From the NCBI GenBank assembly GCA_903871805.1, contig CAIQIE010000358.1, positions 1 through 58,198 on the forward strand: DNA of 58,198 nt, given 5' to 3'. Below the pieces are notes generated by a model, which had not been told where the DNA came from, did not search any database, and saw nothing but the letters and a program-made list of their open reading frames with translations. The stretch's first letter is position 1. The number at the start of each line of letters is the position of its first letter. A program made the position numbers and the translations under genes. This DNA comes from an uncultured Planctomycetaceae bacterium. GTDB taxonomy: Bacteria > Planctomycetota > Planctomycetia > Planctomycetales > Planctomycetaceae. Shown here piece by piece: positions 35,300 to 45,437 of the stretch.

Positions 35300-38074
35300 A
35301 TGCTGAATCGAATCATGCGACGAACGACTCGCCGCCGACTTGTCCTGATGCTTGCAGGACTAACCGGAATTTCATCCATTTCCGGCTGTTCACGTCAGTT
35401 CTGGAGGACACAGGCTGACCGTGATTCTTACGCTGCGATTGGCGAGAAGGTGAATGATGCGCACTGGGAGATACCCCGCTATGAGGTGAATCCGGATTCG
35501 CGCAGTCGTTTTTACGATCCGTACGATCCTGATAAGCCGCCGTTGCCACCGGATGATCCGACGGCCCACGAATTCATGCATTCGGTGAATGGGCGCAAGG
35601 GCTACAAAAACTGGCACAAGCTGGGTGTATCGTTTTCCCTCGAAAACCCTCAGTGGCTGAGCCCCTACGGATTGTATCCGGAGGGCGTGGATCCGGTGCA
35701 AGCGCATTCGAAGTTGCAGTTGCTGAAGGTGAGTCTTCCTGCGGCGATGGATCTGGCGTCGATTCATAGTCGGGAGTACCAGACCAGCATCGAAGATCTG
35801 TATCTCAGTGCCCTGTCACTGACGGCAGAGCGATTCAAATTGGGCGTACGCTATTTGGGTACCGGGAAGTCCGAACCGACGGTTGATTTGGTTGGTTCGA
35901 CGAACGCGAGTGGTACTGCAAAAGCAGCGCTTGCCACTCCGTTTGGGATGAGTCAGGCGTTGCCCACGGGTGGACAGATTGCTGTGGATATCGCGAACTC
36001 GGTGACCTGGGTATTTTCCGGGAATGGCAGTCAGTCGTCGGCGCCAAGTCTTGGTTATAGTTTGACGCAACCGCTGTTGTTCCAGGCGGGGCGTAAGATT
36101 GCGCTTGAATCGCTGACTCAGTCAGAACGCAGTGTGCTTTACGACGTACGAACTCTGGCGCGATTTCGTCAGTCACTGTTTACTCAGATCACATCGGGAT
36201 ATCTGAATCTGCTTCTGCAGCGGCAGAACATTCTGAATACGGAGAACAACATCCGCTTGCTGGAGGAGCAGTTGGAGGCACAGCAGGTCCGTGATACTCG
36301 GGTACCGGGAGTTGTAAATGCCGCACTGGACAATTTTCAGAATCTGCAGATTCCGGCGGACCTTCAGGGGCAGTTGTCCTACGACGGGAACTGGCTGAAG
36401 TGGCGGGGCGACCTGACGGAGGCGCAGGAGCGTCAGGTCCTTTCGCTTTCGGCGGACGTGGACTACCAGTCCGCGGCGATGGAACTGATTGATTTTAAGA
36501 AGCAGCAGACGACGAGTCTTTCGTATCTGCAGCTTCTGGATTCGTTGAATCAGAGCCTTACCGGTCTTGCAACCAGCAAGCGACTATTGGCAGATCAGCA
36601 GGATTCGTTCAAATTGACTCTGGGCCTGCCTCCGAATATGACTCTTGAGGTGGATGAGACTCTGCTGAAGCCGTTTGAGCTGATCAGTTGGGATTTGATT
36701 AATCTGGAAACGGATCTGAGGAAGATTCAGAAGGATATTGGAGAGCGACTACTTCCAAAGCTGAGTGTTGCAGACGGGGGTCCGGGGCCGGAGTTGTCAG
36801 CGGTTCGCGACTACCTGACCGCACTTGCGGGAGCGAGAGACAGTCTGCAGGAGATCGGAATTGAGCAGCTGCGCAGGGATTTTGAGCCCCTGAATCGCCT
36901 TATGGAGCGGACGCAGGCTGATGTGACGAAGTTTGAGCCCGGGGAACGCTACTTCCGAACTGCGGAGGAGCGTCAGGAGTTGGAGGCCAGGCTGACGAAA
37001 GATCTTCGATTGTTTCGTCTGGCAGAACGGGAATTTGCGTTCGGCAGCGGATTACTGACGATGCTGCAGCAGCTTGTGCAGTTTGAATCGCAAGAGCAGT
37101 TGCTGAAGGCTCTGGACAAGGATGGCAGCGGGAAACTGGAGCGTATGGAGCTTCCGGAAGCCTGGGGCGACCTGCCTCGATCCGGAGATCGCAATGCTGC
37201 CGATGCGTACACAGTGCAGGAGTTTCTGATTGAGGTTGCGAGCGGTGCCCGGGATATTCGGGACAAGTATCTGCTTCGAATGTCACAGAGTCTGGAAGTT
37301 CTGCAGGCGTCTTTGCGCGTTGAGCAGTTGGCCTTGGTTCCATTTTCTCTGGATCAGACGATGCGGATTCCAGACCTGGAAGAAGTCGTTGCGCTGGGGC
37401 TGGAATATCGACATGACCTGATGAATGCCCGAGCGGCGGTGATGGATAAACGGCGACAGGTGGAAATTCAGGCAAATCGGCTGGAAGCTGGTCTGGATGT
37501 GACATTCCGAGGGACACAGGGTTTGAATCCGGACGGCCGGGGCAACACAAATCACAGTGCTGGCGTGCAGTTTACCACCCCACTGGACCAGGTGCTTGAA
37601 CGCAACGGGTACCGGCAGTCAATTGTGGAATTCCAGAGGGCTCGACGCAGCTACATGGATCAGGAAGACCGTGTTAAACAGTCAATTCGCCAAAGTTGGC
37701 GGCAGATTCAGGTCCAGGAATATCGCATTCAGGTTGACCGAACGGCGGTCCGCAATGCGGCTGTTCAGTATGACAGTGCCTCTCTGCAGGCCCAGGGAGC
37801 ACAGCAGGGAAACGCCTTGAGCCTTCAGAACGCTCTTGGGTCGGTTCTGCGAAGCCAGAACCAACTTGCGTCCGATTGGGTTACTTATGAGACAAATCGG
37901 CTTAACATCTTCCGTGATATGGGTATCATGGAGATTGATCCCCGCGGAGTCTGGACGGATCGTTTCTACCTGCAAATGCAGTCTGCGACTGCTGAAACGG
38001 TCAATTCGCCTGCAGCGACTCCCGATGTTGTTCCTCCCGTCCCGGCTGAACAGGACACTGTTCCAGCCCCATAG
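35300..38074 (+). CDS. TolC-family outer membrane lipoprotein with EF-hand insertion
   Basis: I prefer ATG 35300 because a GGAG site lies nine bases upstream; other starts up to 27 bases earlier are possible. The 924-residue product is about twice the usual TolC length. It has a lipoprotein signal (lipobox SISGC), a long N-terminal extension (HWEIPRYEVNPDSRSRFYDP), and TolC-like repeated helical segments (LRQSLFTQITSGYLNLLLQR and VKQSIRQSWRQIQVQEYRIQ). A canonical EF-hand loop (DKDGSGKLERME, residues 606-617) sits between the two halves. It would form the outer membrane duct of the tripartite pump; the HlyD gene starts 24 bases downstream. The C-terminus is Pro/Ala/Val rich. Confidence 0.88.
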   Translation: MLNRIMRRTTRRRLVLMLAGLTGISSISGCSRQFWRTQADRDSYAAIGEKVNDAHWEIPRYEVNPDSRSRFYDPYDPDKPPLPPDDPTAHEFMHSVNGRKGYKNWHKLGVSFSLENPQWLSPYGLYPEGVDPVQAHSKLQLLKVSLPAAMDLASIHSREYQTSIEDLYLSALSLTAERFKLGVRYLGTGKSEPTVDLVGSTNASGTAKAALATPFGMSQALPTGGQIAVDIANSVTWVFSGNGSQSSAPSLGYSLTQPLLFQAGRKIALESLTQSERSVLYDVRTLARFRQSLFTQITSGYLNLLLQRQNILNTENNIRLLEEQLEAQQVRDTRVPGVVNAALDNFQNLQIPADLQGQLSYDGNWLKWRGDLTEAQERQVLSLSADVDYQSAAMELIDFKKQQTTSLSYLQLLDSLNQSLTGLATSKRLLADQQDSFKLTLGLPPNMTLEVDETLLKPFELISWDLINLETDLRKIQKDIGERLLPKLSVADGGPGPELSAVRDYLTALAGARDSLQEIGIEQLRRDFEPLNRLMERTQADVTKFEPGERYFRTAEERQELEARLTKDLRLFRLAEREFAFGSGLLTMLQQLVQFESQEQLLKALDKDGSGKLERMELPEAWGDLPRSGDRNAADAYTVQEFLIEVASGARDIRDKYLLRMSQSLEVLQASLRVEQLALVPFSLDQTMRIPDLEEVVALGLEYRHDLMNARAAVMDKRRQVEIQANRLEAGLDVTFRGTQGLNPDGRGNTNHSAGVQFTTPLDQVLERNGYRQSIVEFQRARRSYMDQEDRVKQSIRQSWRQIQVQEYRIQVDRTAVRNAAVQYDSASLQAQGAQQGNALSLQNALGSVLRSQNQLASDWVTYETNRLNIFRDMGIMEIDPRGVWTDRFYLQMQSATAETVNSPAATPDVVPPVPAEQDTVPAP

Positions 38075-38097
38075 AACTGATACAAAGGTTTCCGAGG

Positions 38098-40167
38098 ATG
38101 TCATTGCAAACGCCCCCGAACCGATCCGGCAAAGCCCTATTGACGGTTCTTCTGTTGTTGGTTTCAGCCGCAGTGGCGGCCGTCTTTCTGGTGCCGAACG
38201 CGCGTGAGCGTGTCATGTCTCTTGTTCGGGGAGAGAAAAAGGGAGTCTCCAGCGCGTGGATTCTGAAACGTGCCGCGAAAGGACCGTTTCGAATTGTCAT
38301 CACCGAAAACGGGACCGTGGACAGTTTAAGAAACTCGACGTTGAGTAACAGCGTCGAAGGTTCCACCACGATTATCTCGCTGGTTTCCGAAGGCAGCAAA
38401 GTCCTTGCGCCGGTGGTGGCAGAATTCGACGGTGTTGTGCAGTTCACCGACACCGCGTCCGAGTCTGCGAAAAGTGTGAAGGTTGTTGCAGAGGACGGCA
38501 AGGAGAAGGTGTATGAGATCGTTATCGGAGAGCATACCGAGTTACTGGTGAAGGATCGCCAGAAGGTGCGCAAGGGCGAGTTTCTGGCGGGGGATGTTTG
38601 CTGCGAACTGGATTCCTCAACCCTGGTTGAAAAGGAAAAGGAACAGCAGATCAAGGTGACAACAGCGCGAGCGAATCTGGAAAAGGCCGGCAAGGATATC
38701 GAGATTCAGGAAACGACAAACGAAAGTAATGAGGCCAAGGCGAAACTGGCAGAAGATCTGGCGCAACTCAGTCTGGTCAGCTACACGTCTGAGGGTGGTG
38801 AGTATCAGCAGGAGCTGGAAACTCTGAGAGGCGATGTCAAAAAGATAGAAGAAGAGTTGTCAATCAATAGAGAAGATTACGAGCGAACTCGTGACCAGGC
38901 GCGTCTTGGTTATGCGAATGTCAATCAGCTGGAAAGTGCACGGCTGAAAGTGACTCAGTCACAGATTCTGCTCAGCGTGAATCGCGGTAAACTGCAGGTA
39001 CTCGAGAAGTACACCAAGCCAAAGAAAGAGAAGGAACTGACGCAGACAGCTGAGGACACAATTCGCGAAACACAGCGCGCTCGGCTGGAAGGCGAAGCCC
39101 TGATGACTCAGATGAAGGCTGCCTATGATGCGGCTTCCTTAACGCTGGCTGTGGAAGAAGAAAAGCTGGTGCTGTTTCAGAGACAGATCAAGGCCTGTCG
39201 ACTGGTGGCAACCCAGGCCGGCGAAGTGGTCTATGCATCGCAGAAAAGTAATCGTGGCAGCGAACCGGTCGTGATTGAAGAAGGAGCTGCTGTTCGTGAA
39301 CGTCAGGCGGTAATTAATCTTCCGGACCTTGATCATATGAAGATTGATGCCCGAATTCACGAATCTCGGATCAGTCGAGTGATGCTTGGACAGCCCGTGG
39401 AGATTGAAATTGATGCAATTCCAGGTGACCCGTACCGGGGAGCCCTGCAGGCAATCTCCTCTGTTCCGATTCCCGGAAGCTGGCCAAACACAGACCTGAA
39501 GGAATATGAAGCCACAATTGAAATTAAAGACAGTGATGAACGGGTCAGAAAACTGAAGCCCGGCATGACGGCTCAGGTACGGATCGTCGTGGAAGACCGC
39601 AAGGATGCCACGCTGCAGCTTCCAGTGCAGTCTGTGGTTTCGTTCTCCGGCTTCTATTACACCTACGTATCAAACGGCAAGGAAGCGGAACGCCGTGAAC
39701 TCAAAGTCGGTGATGCCAATGACGAATACATTGAAATTCTGGATGGCGTGAACGAAGGCGACATGGTTGTCATGAGTCCCAGGACTCACTTTTCTCGTGA
39801 GCTTTCGGAACTGGAGCAGGAAAAGGCTCAGGAAAAAGAAGCGAAGCGTGAGAAGCTGGAAACGCCAGATCGAAAAGCAGCCGGTGCTGGCATGGGGGCT
39901 CCAGGTGGTCCAGGTGCAGGTGGTCCAGGTGCAGGCGGTCCGGGAGCAGGTGGTCCGGGAGCAGGTGGTCCGGGCGGCGGCATGAGGATGGACCCAAAGG
40001 CAATGTTTGAGAGCATGGACAAGAACAAGGACGGCGTGGTGACGAAGGAAGAGCATCCGCGTCCGGAGTTCTTTGATCGTTCGGACCTGAACAGCGATGG
40101 AAAGCTGACATCTGAGGAGATGCAGGAGGCGTTTCGTAAGATGCAGGCCCAGAAGGGGCCGGGCTGA
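38098..40167 (+). CDS. HlyD/RND-type periplasmic adaptor with C-terminal EF-hands
   Basis: The 689-residue protein has one N-terminal membrane helix (ALLTVLLLLVSAAVAAVFLV), a long coiled-coil hairpin (about 180-340; rich in Glu/Lys/Gln), lipoyl/barrel parts (ACRLVATQAGEVVYAS, AVINLPDLDHMKIDARIHES, LKPGMTAQVRIVVEDR) and a C-terminal tail. That tail has a Gly/Pro/Ala-rich repeat (about 600-628) and two EF-hand loops, DKNKDGVVTKEE (641-652) and DLNSDGKLTSEE (663-674). It links an inner membrane ABC pump to TolC. The EF-hands are extracytoplasmic and could sense calcium. The ATPase gene follows after 113 bases. Confidence 0.9.
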   Translation: MSLQTPPNRSGKALLTVLLLLVSAAVAAVFLVPNARERVMSLVRGEKKGVSSAWILKRAAKGPFRIVITENGTVDSLRNSTLSNSVEGSTTIISLVSEGSKVLAPVVAEFDGVVQFTDTASESAKSVKVVAEDGKEKVYEIVIGEHTELLVKDRQKVRKGEFLAGDVCCELDSSTLVEKEKEQQIKVTTARANLEKAGKDIEIQETTNESNEAKAKLAEDLAQLSLVSYTSEGGEYQQELETLRGDVKKIEEELSINREDYERTRDQARLGYANVNQLESARLKVTQSQILLSVNRGKLQVLEKYTKPKKEKELTQTAEDTIRETQRARLEGEALMTQMKAAYDAASLTLAVEEEKLVLFQRQIKACRLVATQAGEVVYASQKSNRGSEPVVIEEGAAVRERQAVINLPDLDHMKIDARIHESRISRVMLGQPVEIEIDAIPGDPYRGALQAISSVPIPGSWPNTDLKEYEATIEIKDSDERVRKLKPGMTAQVRIVVEDRKDATLQLPVQSVVSFSGFYYTYVSNGKEAERRELKVGDANDEYIEILDGVNEGDMVVMSPRTHFSRELSELEQEKAQEKEAKREKLETPDRKAAGAGMGAPGGPGAGGPGAGGPGAGGPGAGGPGGGMRMDPKAMFESMDKNKDGVVTKEEHPRPEFFDRSDLNSDGKLTSEEMQEAFRKMQAQKGPG
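39895..39981 (+). repeat. In-gene tandem repeat coding Gly-Pro-Gly-Ala-Gly
   Basis: A 15-base unit (ggtccaggtgcaggt and close variants) recurs about five times, giving a repetitive Gly/Pro/Ala linker between the barrel part and the EF-hand tail of the adaptor. The copies differ at wobble positions, indicating age, but the tract could still change length by slippage. Confidence 0.9.
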
Positions 40168-40280
40168 GTCCTTGTTGGGCAGCGACAGTACGGTAGAAGT
40201 TGCGGTAGGTCATCGGGAAGTTGTCGGCAGAGTTTCTGCCGAGCGGTCCGTTTCACTTCAGCGAGAAATGATGACAGGTC

Positions 40281-40979
40281 ATGACACTGGCGGCGGAAGT
40301 CATCAACCTTGAGAAGGATTACATGCTGGGGGCAGTTCCGGTCCAGGCGCTCCGCGGAGTCTCCATTGAGTTCCCGCGGGGCGACTTTGTGGCAATCATG
40401 GGGTCCTCCGGCAGTGGCAAAAGTACGCTTTTGAATCTGCTTGGAGCGCTGGACCGCCCGACGCGAGGGAAGTATATCGTCGCAGGACGCGATGTGTCGC
40501 AGATGACGGACGACGAACTGTCGACCATTCGGAACGAGAAGATCGGATTTATTTTTCAGTCCTATAACCTGATCCCGCAGTATACGGTGCTTGAAAACAT
40601 TGAAGTGCCGATGCATTACCGCACGGGATATCCCCGTATCGGGCCACTGCAGCAAAAGCGGATTCAGGAACTGGCCGAGTTGGTAGGACTTGGGGAGCGG
40701 CTGGATCACAGGCCGTTTCAGCTGTCCGGTGGTCAGCAGCAGCGAGTCGCGATTGCGAGGGCGCTGGTCAATGATCCCGAGATTATTCTCGCCGATGAAC
40801 CGACCGGAAATCTTGACTCAAAGACCGAGCATGAGATTATGGAGATGCTGCTGCGGCTGAATCGTGAAGGACGCACCATCATCATGGTGACTCATGAACC
40901 GGCAGTGGCTCGACTTGCCAAGCGACAGATTTATATGAAGGACGGCTTGATTGCCGGTGAAGGGATTTTTCCGGGCTGA
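40281..40979 (+). CDS. ABC transporter ATPase, MacB/LolD type
   Basis: The 232-residue ATPase has Walker A GSSGSGKST (41-49), the Q-loop IFQSYNLIPQYTVLENIEVP, signature LSGGQQQRVAIARAL and Walker B ILADEPTGNLDS with an H-loop VTHEP. This is the MacB/LolD/FtsE branch, which powers permeases of the FtsX/MacB type. It lies between the HlyD gene (113 bases) and the MacB-type permease (61 bases), so the four genes form one export operon. Unlike E. coli MacB, the ATPase and permease are separate polypeptides here. Confidence 0.95.
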   Translation: MTLAAEVINLEKDYMLGAVPVQALRGVSIEFPRGDFVAIMGSSGSGKSTLLNLLGALDRPTRGKYIVAGRDVSQMTDDELSTIRNEKIGFIFQSYNLIPQYTVLENIEVPMHYRTGYPRIGPLQQKRIQELAELVGLGERLDHRPFQLSGGQQQRVAIARALVNDPEIILADEPTGNLDSKTEHEIMEMLLRLNREGRTIIMVTHEPAVARLAKRQIYMKDGLIAGEGIFPG

Positions 40980-41040
40980 AAATCCCGGAGTTTGTGTGAA
41001 TTCAGGTTTCGTTGCCGTGATTTTTTGAACTGCGTGACTC

Positions 41041-42381
41041 ATGCCAAATCTCTTTCGAACAGCCCAGCTCGCCCTGAAAAGCCTGATGCTTCATAAGCTC
41101 CGGTCGGGGCTGACAATGCTGGGGATCGTGTTCGGGGTATTTTCCGTGATCGCGATGCTGGCGATTGGCGAAGGTGCCAGCCAGCAGGCGCAGCAGCAGG
41201 TCCTTGCACTGGGGGCCACGAATATCATTGTTCGCAGCGTGAAGCCGCCGCGCGAGAATGCGAGTCAGCAGAACCAGAACAGTTTTGTGCTTCGCTATGG
41301 TTTGAAACGCGTGGATTATGATCTGCTTTCGATGACCATTCCCACGGTACTGCAGGCGGTGCCGATTCGTGAACTGATGAAAGCCTGCCGTTATCTGCAT
41401 CGGGAAATGAACTGTCGGATTGTGGGGTGCAGTCCGGAATACCTCGACATGAATCACCTGGATCTGGCGCAGGGCCGATTTATTTCCGACAAAGACCGCC
41501 GGGAAAAGACCAACGTCTGTGTGCTGGCCTCGGGGACGGCAGACGAACTGTTTCAATACACTGATCCTCTGGGGCAGTCTGTAAAAATTGCAGACAGACG
41601 TTATACGGTTGTGGGCATCACAAAGGCTCGCGAAGCCAGTGCCGCCATTGGTGGCAGCATGTCTGGTCAGGAGTATAATCAGGATATTTATATTCCGCTG
41701 GAAACGATGCGCGTCCGTATGGGAGATCTGGATATTGATCGTCGGCAGGGGTCATTCAGCGCTGAAGAGGTGGAATTGAACCAGATCACTCTGCGGATTA
41801 CCGATGTTGATCAGGTAATGCCCACGGCAGATGTGATTCGGGAAAGTCTGCAGCAGAATCATCGAACGGCAAATGATTATTCCGTGGTCGTGCCACAGGA
41901 ACTGTTGAAGCAGGCCGCACAGATTCGCGTGATCTTCAATGTGGTACTGGGATCCATCGCTGCCATCAGTCTGATTGTTGGCGGGATCGGGATCATGAAT
42001 ATCATGCTGGCTACCGTGACCGAACGAACCCGGGAAATCGGTATTCGAAGAGCACTTGGAGCGAAGCAGCATGACATCACGATGCAGTTTCTGACAGAGA
42101 CCATTGTGCTGGCCGGAAGTGGTGGTTTGATAGGCGTTCTGCTGGGGCTGTCGACGCCGCTGGTTTTTGATGGCCTGAAAGTTGTTGCGGAGAAGTTCTT
42201 CTTTGAAGGGGGCGGGGCTTCAGAATTCAGTGAGATGTTTACGAATCTGAATCCGAAGATCGTGCCTTCCAGTTTGCCATTGGCGTTTGGGATCTCAGTG
42301 GGTATCGGGGTGATTTTTGGGCTGTATCCGGCGCGATCTGCTGCGAGCCTCGACCCCATCGAAGCCCTGCGTCACGAATGA
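41041..42381 (+). CDS. MacB/FtsX-type ABC permease
   Basis: The 446-residue protein has the MacB arrangement: a helix at the start ([27 protein letters not shown]), a periplasmic MacB_PCD domain (about 55-300), then three helices at the C-terminus with [20 protein letters not shown] and [20 protein letters not shown], both canonical. It would couple ATP hydrolysis to mechanotransmission, expelling substrates from the periplasm through HlyD and TolC. Substrates could be lipoproteins, peptides or toxins. A Met start follows the ATPase gene by 61 bases. The gene ends the operon; no terminator is seen. Confidence 0.95.
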   Translation: MPNLFRTAQLALKSLMLHKLRSGLTMLGIVFGVFSVIAMLAIGEGASQQAQQQVLALGATNIIVRSVKPPRENASQQNQNSFVLRYGLKRVDYDLLSMTIPTVLQAVPIRELMKACRYLHREMNCRIVGCSPEYLDMNHLDLAQGRFISDKDRREKTNVCVLASGTADELFQYTDPLGQSVKIADRRYTVVGITKAREASAAIGGSMSGQEYNQDIYIPLETMRVRMGDLDIDRRQGSFSAEEVELNQITLRITDVDQVMPTADVIRESLQQNHRTANDYSVVVPQELLKQAAQIRVIFNVVLGSIAAISLIVGGIGIMNIMLATVTERTREIGIRRALGAKQHDITMQFLTETIVLAGSGGLIGVLLGLSTPLVFDGLKVVAEKFFFEGGGASEFSEMFTNLNPKIVPSSLPLAFGISVGIGVIFGLYPARSAASLDPIEALRHE

Positions 42382-42774
42382 TCCACAAGTCCTTCTGAGC
42401 GATTGCCCATGGTTGTCACATGATGACTCGTGTGGTGCATGGGTGGCTCTGCACCAGGACGTACTTGTGCAGATGCTGTTTGCCCCGCGAGGACGGTGTC
42501 TTGTCTGCAGGCGTTTGCGTGTGGCTTTCAGTGAGGCAGGGCAGGGGGCCCGTTGAGTAATTGCGGTTTTCAGGGGCGGCTGGTGGCTCCTGTGGCAGCG
42601 TGAACAGCGTCCGTTGCGCCCTGCCAATGAACGAGGCCATCTGCGTCATTTATGGTGCAGAAACTATTTGCCGTTCAAACCTCGGTTAATACGGATAAAG
42701 CAGACTTGTCGGGAAGGGCCGGAAAGCCGTGCAAATTCTCACAGTGGTCGTCACTCGCGACGTGGGAATGCTGG
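42382..42774. other. Convergent intergenic region
   Basis: About 390 bases between the permease and mutL ends. It has no gene. A 7-pair hairpin (42433-42439 with 42450-42456; tggtgca/tgcacca) has no T-tract but resembles the palindrome motif near 409-436 (ggtgcat...atgcacc), perhaps a related REP-like unit. Confidence 0.35.
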
Positions 42775-44820
42775 TTACCCAAGACGGCCGAATTGCTGGT
42801 CGAGCGTGTGGCGGCTGAGCGTGAGTGCTGTGGGGCGGCCGTGGGGGCAATGGTGTGCGTCGTTGACGAGGTGGCGTTGGCGGAGCAGTTCCTGCATTTC
42901 TTCCGGAGTCAGTCGCTGACCAGACTTGATGGCGGCCCGGCAGGCCATGGTGTGCAGCATGTGATCCAGCAGATCCCGTCGACTCATTTTGCCATCCGTT
43001 TGCAGCAGCTGCTCGGCGAAATCCTTGACGATCCGGCTGATACCGCCGCGAGGAATCAGGGTTGGATAGGCGTTGATGAGCAGTGTGGTGCCACCAAAGT
43101 CCTGCAGATCGAAGCCCATCTCTGCGAACAACTCGGCGGATTCCAGAATGGCCGCCGCTTCCACCGCAGTGCACTCGATCGTTTCCGGAATCAGCAGGCG
43201 TTGCGATTCTACCCCGCCAGCCAGTATCCGGTTGCGCAGATGTTCGTACATGATGCGTTCATGCAGTGCATGCTGATCGATGATCTCGAGTCCGGCGTCA
43301 CTGGCCACTACGAGGTAACAGTCGTGAATCTGAAATGCCCGGAATTCATCTGTGACGACTTCCGGCGTCGCGATAAAGGCCGCTGTTGCCATTCCAGCGG
43401 AGGATTCTGGAATGGTGCTGGTTGTGGTGATATTCTGGTTCGGGAGATGCCGGGTTGCCGTTTGGATGGAATCGGCTGTTGTGGTCGCTGTTGTGCTGTC
43501 AGGTAAATGATGGGGGACGATACTGGTGGTAACATCCGAAGATGGCGCTGGAGTTCCGTTCTGCGATGCGGGTACTGCGATTCGTGCGGGGGGCTGAACA
43601 GCCAGAGCAGCAATGACCTGAGGATTGTGGAAGACTGCGCGATCGTTGAACGATGAACGCGCAAATTCACCGACACGCGGCGGGTGTGCCATGCTGGCGG
43701 TGTCTCCGCGAAATTCCAGTTGCCTTACCGGGCGTGCGACGGGCTGCGGTTTATCGAATCGCAGTTCGGCCCCGGGCTGAGCTGTCTCGGATGGTATGTC
43801 GAGTCCCGCGCGAATTTCCAGGGACAGAAATCTGTCCCGAAGTGTTTTCAGCAGCTGGCGGTACAGCGTCTGACCATCCTGAAAACGCACCTCGCTTTTG
43901 TTGGGATGCACGTTGACATCGACCAGTGCCGGGGGGATTTCAAGAAAGAGAAAGCTGACGGGATGACGGCCAACCATCAGCAGGCCGCGGTACGCTTCTG
44001 AAAGTGCGTGCTGCAGGCTGCGATCCTGAATCCAGCGACCGTTGAGGAACAGAAACTGATCTTTGCGGGTGGAACGGCTGAGCGACGGAGTACCGACGTA
44101 GCCCCAAAGCCGTATGGTGCCACCGGTGGAAACCTGGGTTTCTGAAGAGACTGGAATCAGGTGGTCGGCGACTTCTGCGCCGAAGAAGCGTCGGATACGT
44201 TCCTGAGGATCATGAGACCCTGGGAGTTCGTAGACGAGTTTTTCGTTGTGTCGCAGGATCAGGTGCAGGCGTGGATTTGCCAGAGCGATTCGCGAGAACT
44301 GTTCAATGATATGGCTGAATTCGGTGGAGGCTTTTTTGAGGAAACGTCGGCGAGCCGGAGTATTAAAAAACAGGTTATGGACTTCCATCACGGTGCCAGC
44401 AGCGCACCCGCAGTCCCGATTTACAACGATCTGTCCACCATGGCTTTCCAGTTCGCGTCCCACGGCACACTCTTCTGGTCGAGTCCGGATGCGGAAGCGA
44501 GCGACAGAGGCAATGGATGCCAGCGCTTCGCCTCGAAATCCCAGCGTACTGACGTGGTCCAGATCTGCGTCGGAACGGATCTTGCTGGTGGCATGGCTGG
44601 TGACCGCAAGCAGCATATCTTCAGGATGAATTCCTTCGCCATCGTCTGCGATGCGGATCAAATCCAGGCCTCCACTGACAATGTCGATGTCAATGCGAGT
44701 GGAGAGGGCGTCGACACTATTTTCCAGCAGTTCTTTGACGACACTTCCCGGACGTTCAATCACCTCACCCGCGGCAATGCGGTTGACGACGTGCGTCTCC
44801 AGTTGCTGAATTCTGGCCAT
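42775..44820 (-). CDS. mutL: DNA mismatch repair protein MutL
   Basis: I place the start at ATG 44818-44820 (MARIQQLETHVVNRIAAGEV); the frame is open 38 codons upstream. The 681-residue protein has the GHKL ATPase N-terminus (IAAGEVIERPGSVVKELLEN, DDGEGI, TSHATSKI, LGFRGEALASIASV), a variable Pro/Thr-rich linker (about 340-470) and the C-terminal endonuclease domain with DQHALHERIMYE (515-526), fitting DQHAxxExxxxE, plus ACRAAIKSGQRL and a final CPHGRP. The metal-dependent nicking site therefore appears intact, unlike E. coli MutL. It acts with MutS in mismatch repair. No mutS in the window. Confidence 0.96.
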   Translation of the reverse strand: MARIQQLETHVVNRIAAGEVIERPGSVVKELLENSVDALSTRIDIDIVSGGLDLIRIADDGEGIHPEDMLLAVTSHATSKIRSDADLDHVSTLGFRGEALASIASVARFRIRTRPEECAVGRELESHGGQIVVNRDCGCAAGTVMEVHNLFFNTPARRRFLKKASTEFSHIIEQFSRIALANPRLHLILRHNEKLVYELPGSHDPQERIRRFFGAEVADHLIPVSSETQVSTGGTIRLWGYVGTPSLSRSTRKDQFLFLNGRWIQDRSLQHALSEAYRGLLMVGRHPVSFLFLEIPPALVDVNVHPNKSEVRFQDGQTLYRQLLKTLRDRFLSLEIRAGLDIPSETAQPGAELRFDKPQPVARPVRQLEFRGDTASMAHPPRVGEFARSSFNDRAVFHNPQVIAALAVQPPARIAVPASQNGTPAPSSDVTTSIVPHHLPDSTTATTTADSIQTATRHLPNQNITTTSTIPESSAGMATAAFIATPEVVTDEFRAFQIHDCYLVVASDAGLEIIDQHALHERIMYEHLRNRILAGGVESQRLLIPETIECTAVEAAAILESAELFAEMGFDLQDFGGTTLLINAYPTLIPRGGISRIVKDFAEQLLQTDGKMSRRDLLDHMLHTMACRAAIKSGQRLTPEEMQELLRQRHLVNDAHHCPHGRPTALTLSRHTLDQQFGRLG

Positions 44821-45437
44821 TTTGGAGGGGCTTCCGGTGCGAGAAATCGGTCCGTCGATTGAGGAGACCTGATCAACAATTGTAATCAATTCCCCTGGAA
44901 AATTCCTGTGGTGGCAAGGTCTGATAAAAATCATCAGAAATTCAGTGAATCAGGCCTTTCCTGCGGAACAGAATGGAGCTTGGTTCAAAGGAAATGGAGG
45001 GGAGTTCCGGAGATTTCTCGGGCGGGCTTCGGGTTCTCATAGCGCTCAGGAAAGCCTGGACGACTACCGAGCAGGCTTTGTTGAGTTGCAGAAGCTTCAC
45101 CGTGATTTGCCAAATGCATTTTTCCTATGGAAGCATAGCACGGGCCGGGAGCAGGCAGTCGTGTCCACCGCGGCGGTATTTGACACCCGGGGAAGTGCGG
45201 GGAAAGCTGGAATGCGATGGCGGGTTTCGGGATCACGGTGGTCGCAGATTCCGAGCCTTGCAGCGGGGGAGTTACCAAACTCGGCTGACCAGAAATTCCG
45301 CGTGCATCCAGCAAGCAGCCTCCGACAGTTAGCGCGGCAGGGGGGCGCACGGATATCCGGTCTATCCATGGCTCAGCCACCTTGCCGGATTGAAAAAATC
45401 CCTGCGGATTATCAGTCGTCCTGCGTAAGCTTCGCTC
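44821..45437. other. Gene-free stretch
   Basis: About 620 bases between mutL (start) and the secreted protein gene. Frames up to about 130 codons exist on both strands but have no domain and overlap each other. No clear promoter or terminator. Confidence 0.4.

Noticed and set aside
42433..42456. Hairpin as terminator between the permease and mutL
   Set aside because: Seven-pair stem without T-tract on either strand; listed only as a possible REP-like relative.
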